Origin: Arthrobacter sp. ISL-85
GTDB taxonomy: Bacteria; Actinomycetota; Actinomycetes; Actinomycetales; Micrococcaceae
DNA length: 32,136 bases
Direction: 5' to 3'
Assembly (NCBI RefSeq): GCF_018613675.1
Contig: NZ_JAGGPQ010000021.1
Coordinates: 1 to 32,136, forward strand
This document shows positions 31,990 to 32,136 of this stretch, piece by piece. The position numbers were made by a program, and so were the translations under genes. The notes below the pieces were generated by a model, which was not told the DNA's origin, did no database searches, and worked only from the letters and a program-made list of their open reading frames with translations. The number at the start of each line of letters is the position of its first letter. The first letter of the stretch is position 1.

Positions 31990-32136
31990 GTGTATTGACC
32001 TGCGAGGTTGGTGACGCGGCTGGCCGGTGGCTGACCTTTGAGTGAAGTGTGGCCTCGATGATGATTGTAGTGATGGAGCCAGTCGGCGAAAGCGGCAACA
32101 CGCTCGGTCTCTGAGCTGTACGGACGGGCGTAGGCC
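31986..32136 (-). mobile_element. IS481-family transposase, C-terminal end
   Basis: The minus strand from the right edge reads AYARPYSSETERVAAFADWL, then HHYNHHRGHTSLKGQPPASR, then VTNLAGQYT and stop. This is the characteristic C-terminus of IS481-type DDE transposases (ADWLHHYNHHR.H..L.G.PP..R..NL.G.YT). The visible part is 49 codons, and the catalytic DDE region lies outside the window. The stop (31986-31988) shares a CTAG with the stop of the SGNH hydrolase gene. The terminal repeat should lie within or close to the end of that gene, but I cannot locate it. Confidence 0.9.

Noticed and set aside
1..32136. Composite transposon bounded by the two IS elements
   Set aside because: The left element is IS256-type and the right one IS481-type. 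They cannot mobilise the interval together in the usual way.
1..32136. CRISPR array, phage genes or toxin-antitoxin pairs
   Set aside because: I saw no spaced direct repeats, no phage structural or integrase motifs, and no recognisable toxin-antitoxin pair on either strand.

Overview
The window is high-GC DNA with GC-rich third codon positions, GTG/TTG starts, leaderless-looking promoters and protein families typical of Actinobacteria. Protein similarity and gene style suggest a soil Micrococcaceae member (Arthrobacter or Pseudarthrobacter type). That placement is an inference from recognisable families, not from a marker gene. Both ends run into insertion sequences of different families: an IS256-type transposase with an in-frame stop on the left, and the C-terminus of an IS481-type transposase on the right. 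The pair is therefore not a composite transposon.

Left part (1-6063). After the IS256 copy come a decayed flavodoxin-fold NAD(P)H oxidoreductase, a small membrane protein and a rhodanese. Next is a MarR regulator followed by a convergent two-gene operon, an aldose 1-epimerase and a zinc-dependent glucose-type dehydrogenase. The same palindrome (TTGCGnnnnCGCAA) lies in front of the dehydrogenase and just downstream of marR, and a degenerate copy lies in front of marR, so a local MarR regulon is likely. The copy downstream of marR sits in front of only a 19-codon reading frame, probably the stump of a lost gene. A small unrecognised gene precedes the next block.

Centre (6249-16149). This is a complete selenocysteine module. 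It has a molybdopterin formate dehydrogenase whose catalytic residue is encoded by an in-frame UGA (codon 189) followed at once by a SECIS-like hairpin, its four-cluster iron-sulfur subunit, and an NrfD-type membrane subunit. selD lies on the opposite strand, followed by tRNA-Sec (anticodon UCA), selA and selB. The locus carries the core bacterial machinery for inserting selenocysteine (SelA, SelB, SelD, tRNA-Sec) next to its client. FdhD and molybdenum-cofactor genes are not in the window. Without recoding, the catalytic subunit would be read as two broken genes.

Right part (16163-32136). This is accessory and housekeeping metabolism: a P-loop kinase-like protein, a secreted lytic transglycosylase, a cytochrome P450, and a Gfo/Idh/MocA oxidoreductase remnant. 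A run of YciI-like protein, SMP-30/gluconolactonase and aldo/keto reductase follows, then a flotillin plus NfeD-like pair. An IclR regulator is divergent from a catabolic-looking operon (MHS-family transporter, flavin-reductase-like protein, 17-codon bridging ORF, enoyl-CoA hydratase). The block ends with a UvrA-like ABC protein of the drug-resistance type, a DUF1206 membrane protein and a secreted SGNH hydrolase whose stop codon overlaps the IS481 transposase stop.
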